DNA of 64,000 nucleotides from the NCBI GenBank assembly GCA_945874225.1, contig CAMCFT010000001.1, forward strand, positions 124,001 through 188,000, given 5' to 3'. The stretch is from Flavobacterium psychrophilum. GTDB lineage: Bacteria > Bacteroidota > Bacteroidia > Flavobacteriales > Flavobacteriaceae. The position numbers and the translations under genes were made by a program. The notes under the pieces are model-generated. The model had not been told where the DNA came from, searched no databases, and worked only from the letters and a program-made list of their open reading frames with translations. Positions 49,619 to 58,276 of this stretch are shown here, piece by piece (the stretch's first letter is position 1; every line of letters begins with the position of its first letter).

Positions 49619-51055
49619 ATGATAGATTTTATGCCTAAATTAAACCCAAATGGTTGGGATGAAATGTTTTCAAATAAAGGGGTAAGGAATTCTTACCGCA
49701 AAGTACTTCAAACACTAGAAAATCTAAATCCTGAAAATCTAAATCAAAAACAAAAGCAAGCAGCTGATTTATTTATGAACCAAGGCATTACTTTTACAGT
49801 TTATAGCGATGATAATCAGGGAATTGAAAGAATTTTCCCGTTTGATATTATCCCGAGAATTATTGCCCAAAAAGAATGGCTTGAAGTAGAATCTGGAATA
49901 AAACAAAGGCTAAAAGCACTCAACTTATTTTTAGAAGATATCTACAATGAACAGCTCATCATAAAAGAAGGTATTATTCCCGCAGCATTAATAGCGTCTT
50001 GTCCTCATTATATTCAGGAAGTTCACGGAATAAAAGTGCCTCATAATATTCACATACACATTGCCGGAATAGATTTAATCAGAGGTGCAAAAGGTGAATT
50101 TTATGTCTTAGAAGATAATTTAAGATGTCCGAGTGGAGTTAGTTATATGTTGGAAAACAGAGAGATTACTAAGCGTATATTTCCTGAAATGCTCTCTGCT
50201 AACCAAGTAAGTATGGTAGGGAATTATCCAATGATTTTTCACAATATACTTGTTTCTTTATCTCCAAGAAATATATCAAATCCAAATGTCGTTTTGCTGA
50301 CACCTGGCATCTACAATTCCGCTTATTATGAGCATACTTTTTTGGCAAGACAAATGGGGATTCCATTAGTAGAAGGACGAGATCTTGTTGTAAGTAACAA
50401 CAAAGTGTATATGAAAACTACTTCAGGTCTTCACCAAGTAGATGTAATATATAGACGCCTTGACGATGAATACCTCGATCCTTTAGTTTTTAAACCCGAC
50501 AGTGCTTTAGGCGTTCCGGGTCTGATAAGCGCTTACAAACAGGGAAATGTAGCATTAGTAAATGCTGTGGGAAATGGCGTTGCAGATGACAAAGCAGTGT
50601 ATGCTTATGTTCCGGATATGATACGATATTATCTCAACGAAGAGCCTATTCTTAACAATGTTCCTACCTATCAAATGGAAAATAAGGAAGAACGAGAACT
50701 TGTGTTTGCCAATATGGAAAACATGGTCATAAAAGAAACTAACGGAAGTGGTGGTTATGGAATGATTATGGGAAATAAAGCTTCTGAAAAAGAACTAAAA
50801 GACGGGAAGATTGCAATTCTTGAAAATCCTCGAAATTTCATCGCACAACCTATTATTCAACTCAGTACTGTGCCTTGTTTTATAAATGGTGAACTAAAAT
50901 TGCGACACGTAGATTTAAGACCTTATGCTTTATGCGGTCCAAACGGTGTTGAAATAGTCCCTGGCGGACTCACTAGAGTGGCGCTTACAGAAGGCTCTTT
51001 GGTTGTCAATTCTTCTCAAGGCGGAGGAAGCAAGGACACATGGATTATTGGATAA
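49619..51055 (+). CDS. Circularly permuted ATP-grasp protein
   Basis: 478 residues of the circularly permuted ATP-grasp type (DUF404/407). Typical segments are YVLEDNLRCPSGVSYMLENREI, then VVLLTPGIYNSAYYEHTFLARQMGIPLVEGRDLVV, VIYRRLDDEYLDPLVF and the metal/nucleotide region ETNGSGGYGM with RHVDLRPYALCG. ATP-grasp enzymes form carboxylate-amine bonds; the family is predicted to ligate peptides or amino acids. It is the first of three adjacent genes with the alpha-E and transglutaminase proteins, a grouping known in many bacteria but without an established product. Confidence 0.93.
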   Translation: MIDFMPKLNPNGWDEMFSNKGVRNSYRKVLQTLENLNPENLNQKQKQAADLFMNQGITFTVYSDDNQGIERIFPFDIIPRIIAQKEWLEVESGIKQRLKALNLFLEDIYNEQLIIKEGIIPAALIASCPHYIQEVHGIKVPHNIHIHIAGIDLIRGAKGEFYVLEDNLRCPSGVSYMLENREITKRIFPEMLSANQVSMVGNYPMIFHNILVSLSPRNISNPNVVLLTPGIYNSAYYEHTFLARQMGIPLVEGRDLVVSNNKVYMKTTSGLHQVDVIYRRLDDEYLDPLVFKPDSALGVPGLISAYKQGNVALVNAVGNGVADDKAVYAYVPDMIRYYLNEEPILNNVPTYQMENKEERELVFANMENMVIKETNGSGGYGMIMGNKASEKELKDGKIAILENPRNFIAQPIIQLSTVPCFINGELKLRHVDLRPYALCGPNGVEIVPGGLTRVALTEGSLVVNSSQGGGSKDTWIIG

Positions 51056-51102
51056 ATCAAAAAAACAAAAGGCCTTTTTACCCCTTCTAAAAAAATAATA
51101 AA

Positions 51103-52056
51103 ATGAAAACAAATATGCTCAGCCGAGTGGCAGACGGAATGTTTTGGCTCAATCGATATATGGAGAGAGCCGATGGTATGCTGCTTACCCTAAACACTTT
51201 CTATATCTTGTCTTTTGACAAAGAAATGAATGATTCTCAAGGATATAAACCTTTGTTGGAACACTACACCGATTTATCAAAAAATCAAATGATTCAGTCC
51301 CAATACGATACTAATTTTGTGTTGAAATACATCATTTGTGACAATCAAAATACTAATTCAGTGAAAAATCTTGTCATTAAAGCGCGCGAAAATGCAAGAG
51401 GTTCTCAAGACAAAATAACCAAAGAACTATGGGAACACATCAATTCTCTTTATCATTTCATGAATTCTCCTGATTTGCCTAAAAAGTTAGAAACTAATGA
51501 AGCGCTAAGTGTTATTACCAAACTCAACAAAGATCTTTTGCTATACAATGGAATACTTCATGTTACAATGCCTAGAGGAATGGGCTGGTGTTTTTCCTGC
51601 GTTGGTAAACACATAGAACGCTGTTTGCAAACCATTTCAGTAACACAAGCTTACTACAAGCCCATTAATTATAATCTTGACGGAGAGGAAGATTTATTGT
51701 ATTGGAGAAGATTATTATTGTCACTATCGGGTTACGAACAATATTTAAAAAGTTACAGCAATATTTCACACAATCGGAAGATTGTACAACATGTGATTTT
51801 TAACAGAGATTTTGCGCATTCTGTAATATACACATTAGGGTATGTTGATAAATATTTGGACTACCTTTTTAAAGACAATAACCTGAGCGAAGCAAGAACA
51901 TTGAAGAATCAATTTGGAAGATTAAAAAGTTATGTAGAATATACAGACTATCATCACCTAACCGGACAACAACTAGAGGAAATGCTAGATAACACAAGGG
52001 CCCAATTGATCCAGTTTTCGACAGATTTCTCAAAATTATTCTTCTCATATACCTAA
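51103..52056 (+). CDS. Alpha-E domain protein
   Basis: 317 all-helical residues with the family start LSRVADGMFWLNRYMERADGMLLTLNTFYIL and motifs MGWCFSCVGKHIERCLQTI and LDGEEDLLYWRRLLLSLSGYEQYLK. Alpha-E domains accompany the permuted ATP-grasp enzyme; the biochemical role is unknown, possibly binding the carrier or substrate. It starts 47 bp after the ATP-grasp gene and ends 3 bp before the transglutaminase gene, so one operon is certain in organisation. Confidence 0.93.
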   Translation: MKTNMLSRVADGMFWLNRYMERADGMLLTLNTFYILSFDKEMNDSQGYKPLLEHYTDLSKNQMIQSQYDTNFVLKYIICDNQNTNSVKNLVIKARENARGSQDKITKELWEHINSLYHFMNSPDLPKKLETNEALSVITKLNKDLLLYNGILHVTMPRGMGWCFSCVGKHIERCLQTISVTQAYYKPINYNLDGEEDLLYWRRLLLSLSGYEQYLKSYSNISHNRKIVQHVIFNRDFAHSVIYTLGYVDKYLDYLFKDNNLSEARTLKNQFGRLKSYVEYTDYHHLTGQQLEEMLDNTRAQLIQFSTDFSKLFFSYT

Positions 52057-52059
52057 AAA

Positions 52060-53019
52060 ATGGCGGTTTTCAAAATAGTTCATATTACAAAATATCAATA
52101 CAATTGGCCAATTAAGGAGAGTATCAACGAGATTCGTTTATTTCCTCACAATTTTGACAATCAAGATGTGTTGCATCACCAACTCTTAATAACCCATAAT
52201 CCAGATGTCGAAATTTCGAAAGATTACTATGGCAATAGGGTTGGAAATTTCAATAATTTAGAGGCCCATGAAGAGATGACCATCGAATCAAGAATGCTGG
52301 TGCGCGTAAATCATTCGCTCAAAATACCAAAAATTGACACTACCACGGTTCAAGATTTGGAAAAAGAAAAAGAAAAAAGTATTGCTCTGCTTCGGCTATG
52401 TTATCCGGAGACGATTGCAAAACAAAAAAAAATTGTTGCTATTTTAAAAAAAATAAATTGTGTTGACAAACCAATTATAGAAATTGCCCAACAATGCAAT
52501 GAATATGTTTTTAAAACCTTTACCTACACTAAAGGAATTACAAATATAGAAACTACCATAGATGAAATTTTAGAGATTAAAAAGGGCGTTTGTCAAGACT
52601 TTGCCCACATATTGCTACAACTATTACGCACTGCTGGTATTCCTGCTAGATATGTAAGCGGCTATATTTGTCCAAACGAAAGTGGTCTTAGAGGAGAAGG
52701 TGCAACGCATGCTTGGGTAGAATTTTACACTCCAACACAAGGTTGGCTTGGGCTAGACCCAACCAATAACATTTGGACAATGGATAATCATGTGAAACTT
52801 TCTGTTGGACGAAATTTTGATGATTGTACTCCCGTAAAAGGAACATTTAAAGGGCTCTCCAAACAAACACTTTCTGTGTGTGTTTCCATTGGTTACGAAG
52901 ACGGAAGGCAGTTTGAGGAAATAAATGATGTAAAACTTCAGGAAGTTTCAGTAGAAGAACAAAAGCAACTTGACCATATAGAACAGCTTCAACATCAGCA
53001 GCAGCAGCAACAGCAATAA
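52060..53019 (+). CDS. Transglutaminase-like cysteine protease/amidase
   Basis: 319 residues: an N-terminal beta domain typical of bacterial transglutaminase-like proteins (FKIVHITKYQYNWPIKESINEIRLFPH), then the catalytic core with Cys in KKGVCQDFAHILLQLLRTAGIPARYVSGYI, His in GATHAWVEFYTPT and Asp in GWLGLDPTNN, so the triad is intact. It likely cleaves or forms isopeptide bonds on the product of the neighbouring ATP-grasp enzyme (inference). The C-terminus ends in a Gln-rich tail encoded by a CAG/CAA microsatellite (52997-53016), which is prone to length change. Confidence 0.92.
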   Translation: MAVFKIVHITKYQYNWPIKESINEIRLFPHNFDNQDVLHHQLLITHNPDVEISKDYYGNRVGNFNNLEAHEEMTIESRMLVRVNHSLKIPKIDTTTVQDLEKEKEKSIALLRLCYPETIAKQKKIVAILKKINCVDKPIIEIAQQCNEYVFKTFTYTKGITNIETTIDEILEIKKGVCQDFAHILLQLLRTAGIPARYVSGYICPNESGLRGEGATHAWVEFYTPTQGWLGLDPTNNIWTMDNHVKLSVGRNFDDCTPVKGTFKGLSKQTLSVCVSIGYEDGRQFEEINDVKLQEVSVEEQKQLDHIEQLQHQQQQQQQ

Positions 53020-53037
53020 AAAGACTCTTTAAACAAA

Positions 53038-53073
53038 CAGCACCATATTATCTTTTTGAATAAAATGGTGCTG
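53038..53073. terminator. Inverted repeat between convergent genes
   Basis: Perfect 9-bp arms CAGCACCAT / ATGGTGCTG (53038-53046 and 53065-53073) around an 18-nt AT-rich loop. It lies between the transglutaminase and EnvC-like genes. The T-tracts after it are weak, so termination is plausible but not certain. Confidence 0.55.
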
Positions 53074-53098
53074 CCTTTATATAATACTATCTGATTTA

Positions 53099-54358
53099 TC
53101 ACATATTATACAACCAACTTGCCGGATTGTTGTAAGTAGTGTTCTGTGAAACAGTAAACTTAAGCACTGTTCTTCCAGATTCTCCATTGGTTCTTACTTT
53201 TCCAATGCTTTGTTTTATACTCACTTTATCGCCTTTACTCACATAAACAGCGCTTAAGTTTTGATATACCGTGAAATAATCCCCGTGTTGTATCATCACA
53301 GCTTTATTTACCGGCGATAAAACAATAACGCTCGTTACCTCACCACCAAATACAGCTCTTGCAGTAGCGCCTTGATCTGTTGTGATTTCTACGCCGCTAT
53401 TGTGAATCGTTAATGAAGAAAATTGTGGGTGTGGCTGATCGCCATAAGGCAATGAAACAAATCCTTTTTCTACAGGCCAAGGTAATTTTCCTCTATTTGC
53501 TCTGAAATTATCGGCTAATATTTTTGATTCTGCTGTTAATATTATTCTTGAGGAAGAAACCGCTGCTCTGGATTTAGAAACCGTTGCTTTTGGGTTAGCT
53601 TTTGCGTTTTCGGCTGCCGCTTTTCTGTTTGCTTCCGCGATGGCTTCACGTATCAATCTATCTATTTGTCTGTCAATAGCTCTGGCTTCCTGTTGTTTTT
53701 TCTTGATTTCGGCTGCAATTTTTTTCTTGTCTTTTTTGATAGAATCAACCAACTTTTGTTGCTCTTGTTTTGCTTTCAACAGGGACAATCGTTCTTTTTC
53801 GTTTTCGGCAATCAGTTTTTGTTTGGCCGTTTTTTGAATATCTAGTTTTCCGTTATAAATAATGAGTTGGTCAGATTTAGATTTAATTTCCTCTCCTTGC
53901 AATTTTCTGTAATTAGTATATTGCTTCATATACTGAGCTCTTTTATAAGCTTGCAGAAAACTATTGGAGGATAAAATGAACATTGCGCGACTTTCCTCTG
54001 ATCGACTTTTATATGATTTTACAATCATTCTGGAGTAATCTTCCTTGAGTATGACAAGTTCTTTTTTTAGTTTGTTGATTTGGATTTGATTAATATACAT
54101 ATCATTGCTCAACAACTTTTTTTGCTTTTCGGTAGTATTGATCAGTTTTTCTTTAAGCTTTATTTTGTTGGCTTGAATAACAATCACGTTTACCGCTGAT
54201 TTTTCTTTTTTCTTGACCGTTTGCAACAACCTTTCATTTTCTCTAATTTCTTGTTGTATTTGGGCTTTTCGTTCTTCTAATTTTTCTTGTTGGGTCGATT
54301 GGCTCCACATTAGTGAAGTCATACACATAAAAATCAGGCTTAGGAGAAATTTTGGCAT
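53099..54358 (-). CDS. EnvC-like murein hydrolase activator (degenerate LytM)
   Basis: 419 residues: signal peptide (1-19), a long coiled coil (about 20-250, from QEKLEERKAQIQQEIRENER onward with frequent K/E/Q) and a C-terminal LytM/M23 domain (about 300-419). In the LytM domain the usual metal ligands are missing: the first-motif His and Asp are replaced (HNSGVEIT) and the HxH is YQN (HGDYFTVYQNL). This is the EnvC pattern, where the domain activates amidases during cell division and does not cut peptidoglycan itself. Last gene of the envelope cluster. Confidence 0.9.
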   Translation of the reverse strand: MPKFLLSLIFMCMTSLMWSQSTQQEKLEERKAQIQQEIRENERLLQTVKKKEKSAVNVIVIQANKIKLKEKLINTTEKQKKLLSNDMYINQIQINKLKKELVILKEDYSRMIVKSYKSRSEESRAMFILSSNSFLQAYKRAQYMKQYTNYRKLQGEEIKSKSDQLIIYNGKLDIQKTAKQKLIAENEKERLSLLKAKQEQQKLVDSIKKDKKKIAAEIKKKQQEARAIDRQIDRLIREAIAEANRKAAAENAKANPKATVSKSRAAVSSSRIILTAESKILADNFRANRGKLPWPVEKGFVSLPYGDQPHPQFSSLTIHNSGVEITTDQGATARAVFGGEVTSVIVLSPVNKAVMIQHGDYFTVYQNLSAVYVSKGDKVSIKQSIGKVRTNGESGRTVLKFTVSQNTTYNNPASWLYNM

Positions 54359-54374
54359 CTTAAAAATATTTATG

Positions 54375-54382
54375 CAAACTTA
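54375..54382 (-). promoter_or_regulatory. Possible -7 box for the EnvC-like gene
   Basis: CAAACTTA on the plus strand reads TAAGTTTG on the minus strand, 17 bp before the ATG at 54358 and overlapping the stop of the DUF4292 gene. Internal promoter; moderate match. Confidence 0.35.
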
Positions 54383-55177
54383 CTTAATTATAATTCTTTT
54401 GTAATCATTTGGAACACTATATGGAAAAGAAAGTTCTTCATTAAAGGTTACCGTGTTGTATACTAAATTGATTTCGGTTTTGCCTTTCTTTTGATAGGTG
54501 TCTATATTAATGGCTAGAGGCAAAATCATTTCATTAAATTCTTTTTTGTTTGAATACACAACCTGAATCATTCTTTCCTCGTTAGTTTGTGTGATTTCCT
54601 GTTTATTTACTAAAAATTTGTCGGCGTCAAAATAGAAGGATTTCTTGGTGTTATCATCAGATGTATCATCTAATCTATAGACTTGTTCCGCTAACGACTC
54701 CGTGTATTTCCCTTTTTTTAAATCATCAATTACTCTTCCCAATAACATATTTTGAACTTTATTGAAGTCTAAATCTGTTCCCAACAATTGACTTAATGCG
54801 CTGAAGTCGCCTTCATAATAATCGCCGTTTATCTTTTCGTAATAGCTTACTCTTGTTGGCGTGATTGATGCTTTTGCCATTGTGATTCCCAAAAATCGAA
54901 TGCTAATCAAAATTTGTTCGTCTTTCTTAATTTTTATTTCGGCAGTGACATTCTGTGTTTGTTTCTCATTAGCAAAATGTGCATTTGCTTTTATATATAA
55001 TGTCGAAAATACGTTTTTATTGTTGTAGTAGTTTTCTATTATTTTATTGGAACTCATTCGGCTTTCTTTTTTGGTTACGCCTACCACTGCCGATTTAGAT
55101 TTGCAAGACACGAGTGTCAGCGAACTTAAAAAGCTAACCATAAAAACAACTACTGCTTTTGTCAAAAATCTATTCAT
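54380..55177 (-). CDS. DUF4292 lipoprotein
   Basis: 265 residues with a lipobox LVSC (Cys about 25) after a hydrophobic N-terminus. The mature part is beta-rich (NVTAEIKIKKDEQILISIRFLGITMAKASITP, MIQVVYSNKKEFNEMILPLAINIDTY), like a LolB/LolA-type fold, which is what DUF4292 proteins are thought to resemble (inference). It ends at a conserved SFPYSVPNDYKRIIIK. It is 8 bp downstream of the TPR gene and next to EnvC, as in other flavobacteria to my knowledge. Confidence 0.85.
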   Translation of the reverse strand: MNRFLTKAVVVFMVSFLSSLTLVSCKSKSAVVGVTKKESRMSSNKIIENYYNNKNVFSTLYIKANAHFANEKQTQNVTAEIKIKKDEQILISIRFLGITMAKASITPTRVSYYEKINGDYYEGDFSALSQLLGTDLDFNKVQNMLLGRVIDDLKKGKYTESLAEQVYRLDDTSDDNTKKSFYFDADKFLVNKQEITQTNEERMIQVVYSNKKEFNEMILPLAINIDTYQKKGKTEINLVYNTVTFNEELSFPYSVPNDYKRIIIK

Positions 55178-55185
55178 TTTAATTC

Positions 55186-56535
55186 TTATTTTTTATCTTT
55201 TAATAATTGATTGGCTTTGGAAAAATACAATTCTTTTTTCTTAAAATCGCCCAATCCGTTGTATGCTTCGCCAAGTTGAATGTTGAAATTAACTTCTAAA
55301 AGCATGTCTTCAACTACAAAATCCATTCCAATTTCCAGCATTTCCTTTGCTTTTTTGAATTGCTTCAATTGATTGAATGCCAAACCGGAAAAATAATAAA
55401 ACTGGGGTTGAGTCGGGAATGTTTCTGCCAATGCTGTTGCTTTTTTGGCTACCAATTCAAATTGTTTCGTTTCAACATAAGACTGAAGCAAGAGCAAATT
55501 AGTTTCGATATCTTCGCCAGAATTATTTTTTAAAGCCAATTCATAATATTGAATGGCTTTGCTCCATTGCTTTTTATTGTGATAATATTTCCCTATTTCC
55601 TTAGCTACTTTTACATCCGGGTCATTGTCAAAATGTGCCATTGCTTTCTCCAAATCTGTTGCATACTGCGGATTTGTATTGACTAAAATCAAAAATTCAT
55701 TCAGTACTCGGTGCTTTATCTTCGAATCTATTTTGGTACTTGCCAAAACTACATTCATCGAATTTATAGCTTTCTGTCCTTCGTTATTGTCGAGATAATA
55801 CTTAAACAAACTCACTTGTGCCCATTCAGAAGTTGGAATTTCCGCTTCTAGTTTTTTAGTAATATCAAGTGCTTTTTCGTTTTCATTATTCTCCGAATAC
55901 AGTTTAATTAAAGCAATATAATTTGACTCTACCTTTGGATTTTTACTAATTTGGTCGATTAGATTAGCAATTTCGGTGTTTTGATATTTCCCTTGAGACA
56001 AAATCTGTATTTTGTAGGATTCTCTTCTTTCCGATTTTCCAATTTTATCATTCAACTCATTAATGAGGTCGAGCGCTTTGTCAAATTGTTGTGTATTCAT
56101 ATAAAGCGAAACCAAATCTTCCTTATACACTTCGTTAAACTCAATCAATTTATTGACCGTAACAATGGCTTGGTTGTAATTCTTGGTTTGATAATTTACA
56201 TCATAGATTCCCAGCCAAAACCATTTGTTTTTTGGATCAATTTGGGTAGCTTTTTCGAAAGATTTATAGGCGTTTTCATAATCTTTCGATGCTAAATAAT
56301 TCTTTCCCAATTCAAAATAAACTGTGGCATCATTGGGTTTTATTTTCGAACATTCTTCCAATGCCTCTATGGCCTTGTCATAATTCTCGATTCCTTTTTG
56401 CTTCAACGACTCATAGAAATAATCCTCGAACTTGTCGGTTTCAGGCACAATTGATTCTGGTTCCGTTTGTGCCAAAAGCAAAACCGGATTGCAAAGCAAA
56501 ACCAAGAATAAAAAGAATGAAACCGTTTTTTTCAT
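55186..56535 (-). CDS. TPR-repeat periplasmic protein
   Basis: 449 residues: signal peptide (1-22) and about ten TPR motifs covering the rest (DKAIEALEECSKIKPNDATVYFELGKNYLASKDYENAYKSFEKATQ; WSKAIQYYELALKNN; QFKKAKEMLEIGMDFV). It is probably a scaffold for envelope proteins; the partner is unknown. It lies between a nucleotidyltransferase gene and the DUF4292 lipoprotein gene (8-bp gap), so an operon is likely. Confidence 0.9.
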   Translation of the reverse strand: MKKTVSFFLFLVLLCNPVLLLAQTEPESIVPETDKFEDYFYESLKQKGIENYDKAIEALEECSKIKPNDATVYFELGKNYLASKDYENAYKSFEKATQIDPKNKWFWLGIYDVNYQTKNYNQAIVTVNKLIEFNEVYKEDLVSLYMNTQQFDKALDLINELNDKIGKSERRESYKIQILSQGKYQNTEIANLIDQISKNPKVESNYIALIKLYSENNENEKALDITKKLEAEIPTSEWAQVSLFKYYLDNNEGQKAINSMNVVLASTKIDSKIKHRVLNEFLILVNTNPQYATDLEKAMAHFDNDPDVKVAKEIGKYYHNKKQWSKAIQYYELALKNNSGEDIETNLLLLQSYVETKQFELVAKKATALAETFPTQPQFYYFSGLAFNQLKQFKKAKEMLEIGMDFVVEDMLLEVNFNIQLGEAYNGLGDFKKKELYFSKANQLLKDKK

Positions 56536-56564
56536 TTTTGTTGTTTATCATTCTACATCCAAAT

Positions 56565-56634
56565 CCTGCAAGGTTTCAAAAAACCTTGTAGGTATGATTT
56601 TTATACCTACAAGGTCAAAAAAAGACCTTGCAGG
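56565..56634. repeat. Nested palindrome between NTP-transferase and TPR genes
   Basis: Outer arms CCTGCAAGGT (56565-56574) / ACCTTGCAGG (56625-56634) are perfect. Inner arms of 13 bp (56583-56595 / 56603-56615, ACCTTGTAGGTAT) are perfect too. It is a large, cruciform-capable element filling the gap. Confidence 0.85.
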
Positions 56635-56644
56635 AAATTAAAAC

Positions 56645-57655
56645 CTATTCCAATACCGAATAATCTCCTATACTAATACTTGTAAAATTACCATCAAAAC
56701 TAGCGTGACTTCCTATCATTGCATTGTCTAAATTGGCGTTTTTAATATGAGTATGCGTTTGCACCAAACTATTTTTTATTGAACTGTTACTCACGTGACA
56801 TCCTTTTCCTAAAGACACATTTGGACCCACTGTTGCATTAATCAAAACCACATCTTCTCCAATATAACAAGGCGGAATGATAGTTGAATTTTCTGATTTT
56901 ACGTTTTTTGCTACTAAATCTTCTCCATCGTTGTGCAAGAAACCCAACATTCTGGAATTGGTTTCAACCGTAACGTCTTTGTTTCCGCAATCCATCCACT
57001 CAGCGACTTCTCCCGGTACAAAAACCATACCTTTTGCCATCATCTGCTTTATTCCGTCATTAATTTGATATTCTCCACCGTTAATAATGTTGTTATCCAA
57101 GACAAATTGAAGTTCATTTTTCAGAACGGCAACATCTTTAAAATAGTAAATTCCGATAACGGCAAGATCGGAAACAAATTCTTTTGGTTTTTCAACCAAT
57201 TCAATAATTTGATTCGCTTCGTTTAAGTTGACCACACCAAAAGCTTCCGGCTGATCTACTTGTTTTACCCAAATAACGCTATCGGCGTTTTGATCTAAAT
57301 CGAAATCGGCACGAATCAATGTATCTGCATAAGCAATAACGGCAGGTCCGCTCAAAGAATCTTTGGCACACATAATGGCGTGACCTGTTCCAAGTGCTTC
57401 GTTTTGGTAATAAATTGTTCCTTTGGCACCTAGTTTTTTAGCAATGGCGATTAAATCTTCTTCTACTTTTTTACCAAAACTTTCGTGAATGATAAAGGCA
57501 ATTTCCTCAATATCCTGATTTAAAACTCCTGCAATATCTTCAACTAAACGGTGTACGATTGGTTTTCCGGCAATTGGAATTAAGGGTTTTGGAATGGTTA
57601 AGGTGTGTGGTCTTAGTCTGGAACCCCGTCCAGCCATTGGTACTATTATTTTCAT
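56645..57655 (-). CDS. Sugar-phosphate nucleotidyltransferase with hexapeptide tail
   Basis: 336 residues. The N-terminal nucleotidyltransferase signature MAGRGSRLRPHTLTIPKPLIPIAGKPIVHRLVE (7-39) shows the GxGxRL and K-P-L motifs, with the metal Asp in AYADTLIRADFDL. A C-terminal left-handed beta-helix (ENSTIIPPCYIGEDVVLINATVGPNVSLGKGC) follows. The enzyme activates a sugar phosphate (UDP- or dTDP-sugar) for envelope polysaccharide or glycosylation; the exact sugar is not clear. A GC-rich repeat lies 4 bp upstream of its ATG, replacing the normal leader. Confidence 0.92.
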   Translation of the reverse strand: MKIIVPMAGRGSRLRPHTLTIPKPLIPIAGKPIVHRLVEDIAGVLNQDIEEIAFIIHESFGKKVEEDLIAIAKKLGAKGTIYYQNEALGTGHAIMCAKDSLSGPAVIAYADTLIRADFDLDQNADSVIWVKQVDQPEAFGVVNLNEANQIIELVEKPKEFVSDLAVIGIYYFKDVAVLKNELQFVLDNNIINGGEYQINDGIKQMMAKGMVFVPGEVAEWMDCGNKDVTVETNSRMLGFLHNDGEDLVAKNVKSENSTIIPPCYIGEDVVLINATVGPNVSLGKGCHVSNSSIKNSLVQTHTHIKNANLDNAMIGSHASFDGNFTSISIGDYSVLE

Positions 57656-57659
57656 ATCA

Positions 57660-57683
57660 GCCCCCTAACCCCCAAAGGGGGAA
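57660..57683. repeat. GC-rich repeat in the leader of the nucleotidyltransferase gene
   Basis: GCCCCCTAACCCCCAAAGGG followed by GGAA. It is nearly identical to 31861-31888. It occupies the ribosome-binding region just before the ATG at 57655. Confidence 0.92.
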
Positions 57684-57750
57684 CTGCTACTAGGGGTGGT
57701 AGGTTTTAATTTATGTCTTTATTTTTATTGTGCTCTTTTTTTAGTTCTTA

Positions 57751-57775
57751 ATTCCCCCTTCGGGGGTTAGGGGGC
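57751..57775. repeat. GC-rich repeat after dut
   Basis: ATTCCCCCTTCGGGGGTTAG followed by GGGGC, inverted relative to 57660-57683, ending 2 bp before the dut stop codon. With its partner it brackets the 57684-57750 spacer, an arrangement like 20944-21007. Confidence 0.9.
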
Positions 57776-57776
57776 T

Positions 57777-58211
57777 TTACTTCACTCCCGTACTTCCAAA
57801 ACCACCTTCTCCTCTTGATGTTTCAGATAATTCCTGAACTTCAATCCATTCGGCTCTTTCGTGTTTGGCGATGATGAGTTGGGCAATGCGTTCGCCATTT
57901 TCGATAACGAAAGCTTCATTGGATAAGTTTACTAAAATCACACCTATTTCTCCACGGTAATCGGCATCGACAGTTCCAGGTGAATTCAAAACCGTAATTC
58001 CTTTTTTGGCTGCCAAGCCACTTCTAGGACGCACTTGTGCTTCGTAACCTATGGGCAATTCGATGAAAAGTCCAGTTTTAACGATAGTTCTTTCCAATGG
58101 TTTCAACGTTATTGATTCGTTTAGATTGGCTCGCAAATCCATTCCTGCCGAAGCTATGGTTTCATAGTTAGGTAAGTCGTGTTGCGATTTGTTGATGATA
58201 TTGATGGTCAT
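57777..58211 (-). CDS. dut: dUTP diphosphatase
   Basis: Cleaves dUTP to dUMP, keeping uracil out of DNA. 144 residues with all five motifs: GMDLRANL (motif 1), [11 protein letters not shown] (2), [17 protein letters not shown] (3), [10 protein letters not shown] (4) and GEGGFGSTG (5). Complete and normal length. Between the flippase gene and the nucleotidyltransferase gene; the following gap is made of two inverted GC-rich repeats. Confidence 0.97.
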   Translation of the reverse strand: MTINIINKSQHDLPNYETIASAGMDLRANLNESITLKPLERTIVKTGLFIELPIGYEAQVRPRSGLAAKKGITVLNSPGTVDADYRGEIGVILVNLSNEAFVIENGERIAQLIIAKHERAEWIEVQELSETSRGEGGFGSTGVK

Positions 58212-58276
58212 TGTTTATTTTTTTTTTTGGTAGGGACAAGTCGCGACTTGTCCGTACGTGTGCGTTTGAAATTTAA

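Noticed and set aside
51068..51078. AAAAGGCCTTT palindrome as terminator of the ATP-grasp gene
   Set aside because: Short, without a loop, and the downstream genes are tightly packed, so read-through is expected.
52997..53016. CAG repeats as a possible CRISPR or VNTR array
   Set aside because: Short tri-nucleotide microsatellite inside a coding tail, no spacers.
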